From an uncultured Erysipelotrichales bacterium (GTDB lineage: Bacteria; Bacillota_I; Bacilli_A; Erysipelotrichales; Coprobacillaceae): a DNA stretch of 6,420 nucleotides. Location: NCBI GenBank assembly GCA_934754755.1, contig CAKVJS010000071.1, positions 1-6,420 of the forward strand, in the 5' to 3' direction. Below are positions 6,407-6,420 of the stretch, one piece after another (within the stretch, counting starts at the first letter, position 1; each line of letters starts with the position of its first letter). The notes below the pieces were generated by a model that was given only the letters and a program-made list of their open reading frames with translations, made no database searches and was not told the origin of the DNA. The position numbers and the translations under genes are program-made.

Positions 6407-6420
6407 CGCTATTGAATTAT

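Noticed and set aside
1..6420. CRISPR array, insertion sequence, tRNA or rRNA
   Set aside because: No regularly spaced repeats, transposase frame, terminal inverted repeats or recognisable structural RNA other than the riboswitch were seen.

Overview
The window looks like chromosome of a low-GC Firmicute, probably an anaerobe of the Clostridia/Erysipelotrichia type. This rests on the AT-rich sequence, strong AAGGAGG-type ribosome binding sites, TAA-biased stops, TGG used for Trp, and a formate-tetrahydrofolate ligase gene heading a purine operon. Every gene I can support lies on the minus strand, so the window reads from position 6420 down to 1.

Region 1 (about 6420-5348) is a small operon of three tandem genes for membrane proteins of about 100 aa. 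They are paralogs of one another, sharing a W-x8-P-x2-G-x3-Y-x3-C-x5-K-[VI]-[DE]-x3-Y signature that resembles the N-terminal membrane domain of cardiolipin synthases (PLDc_N) but without any phospholipase part. A perfect consensus sigma-A promoter (TTGACA, 17 bp, TATAAT) sits upstream. Their function is unknown. This is the least explained part of the window.

Region 2 (about 5323-5166) is the control region of the purine operon. It holds a good promoter (TTGTCA, 17 bp, TATTAT), then a leader that I read as a ZTP (pfl-motif) riboswitch. The leader has a 7-bp P1 stem, a GACUGACG junction, a short P2, AGGGA, and the hallmark CCGUCUGGGCA. An intrinsic terminator follows whose stem uses up that hallmark segment. 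The expected behaviour is an ON switch: ZTP/ZMP, which accumulates when 10-formyl-tetrahydrofolate is short, favours the aptamer over the terminator.

Region 3 (5165-1) is a tightly packed operon, fhs-purE-purC-purM-purN-purH, with purH cut by the window edge. Fhs makes 10-formyl-THF from formate. PurN and PurH are the two folate-dependent formyl transfer enzymes of the pathway, and PurH also consumes ZMP/AICAR, the signal of the riboswitch. PurM, PurE and PurC catalyse the consecutive steps from FGAM to SAICAR. The operon therefore joins one-carbon supply and demand under a sensor of the imbalance. purK, purF, purL, purB and purD are not in the window.
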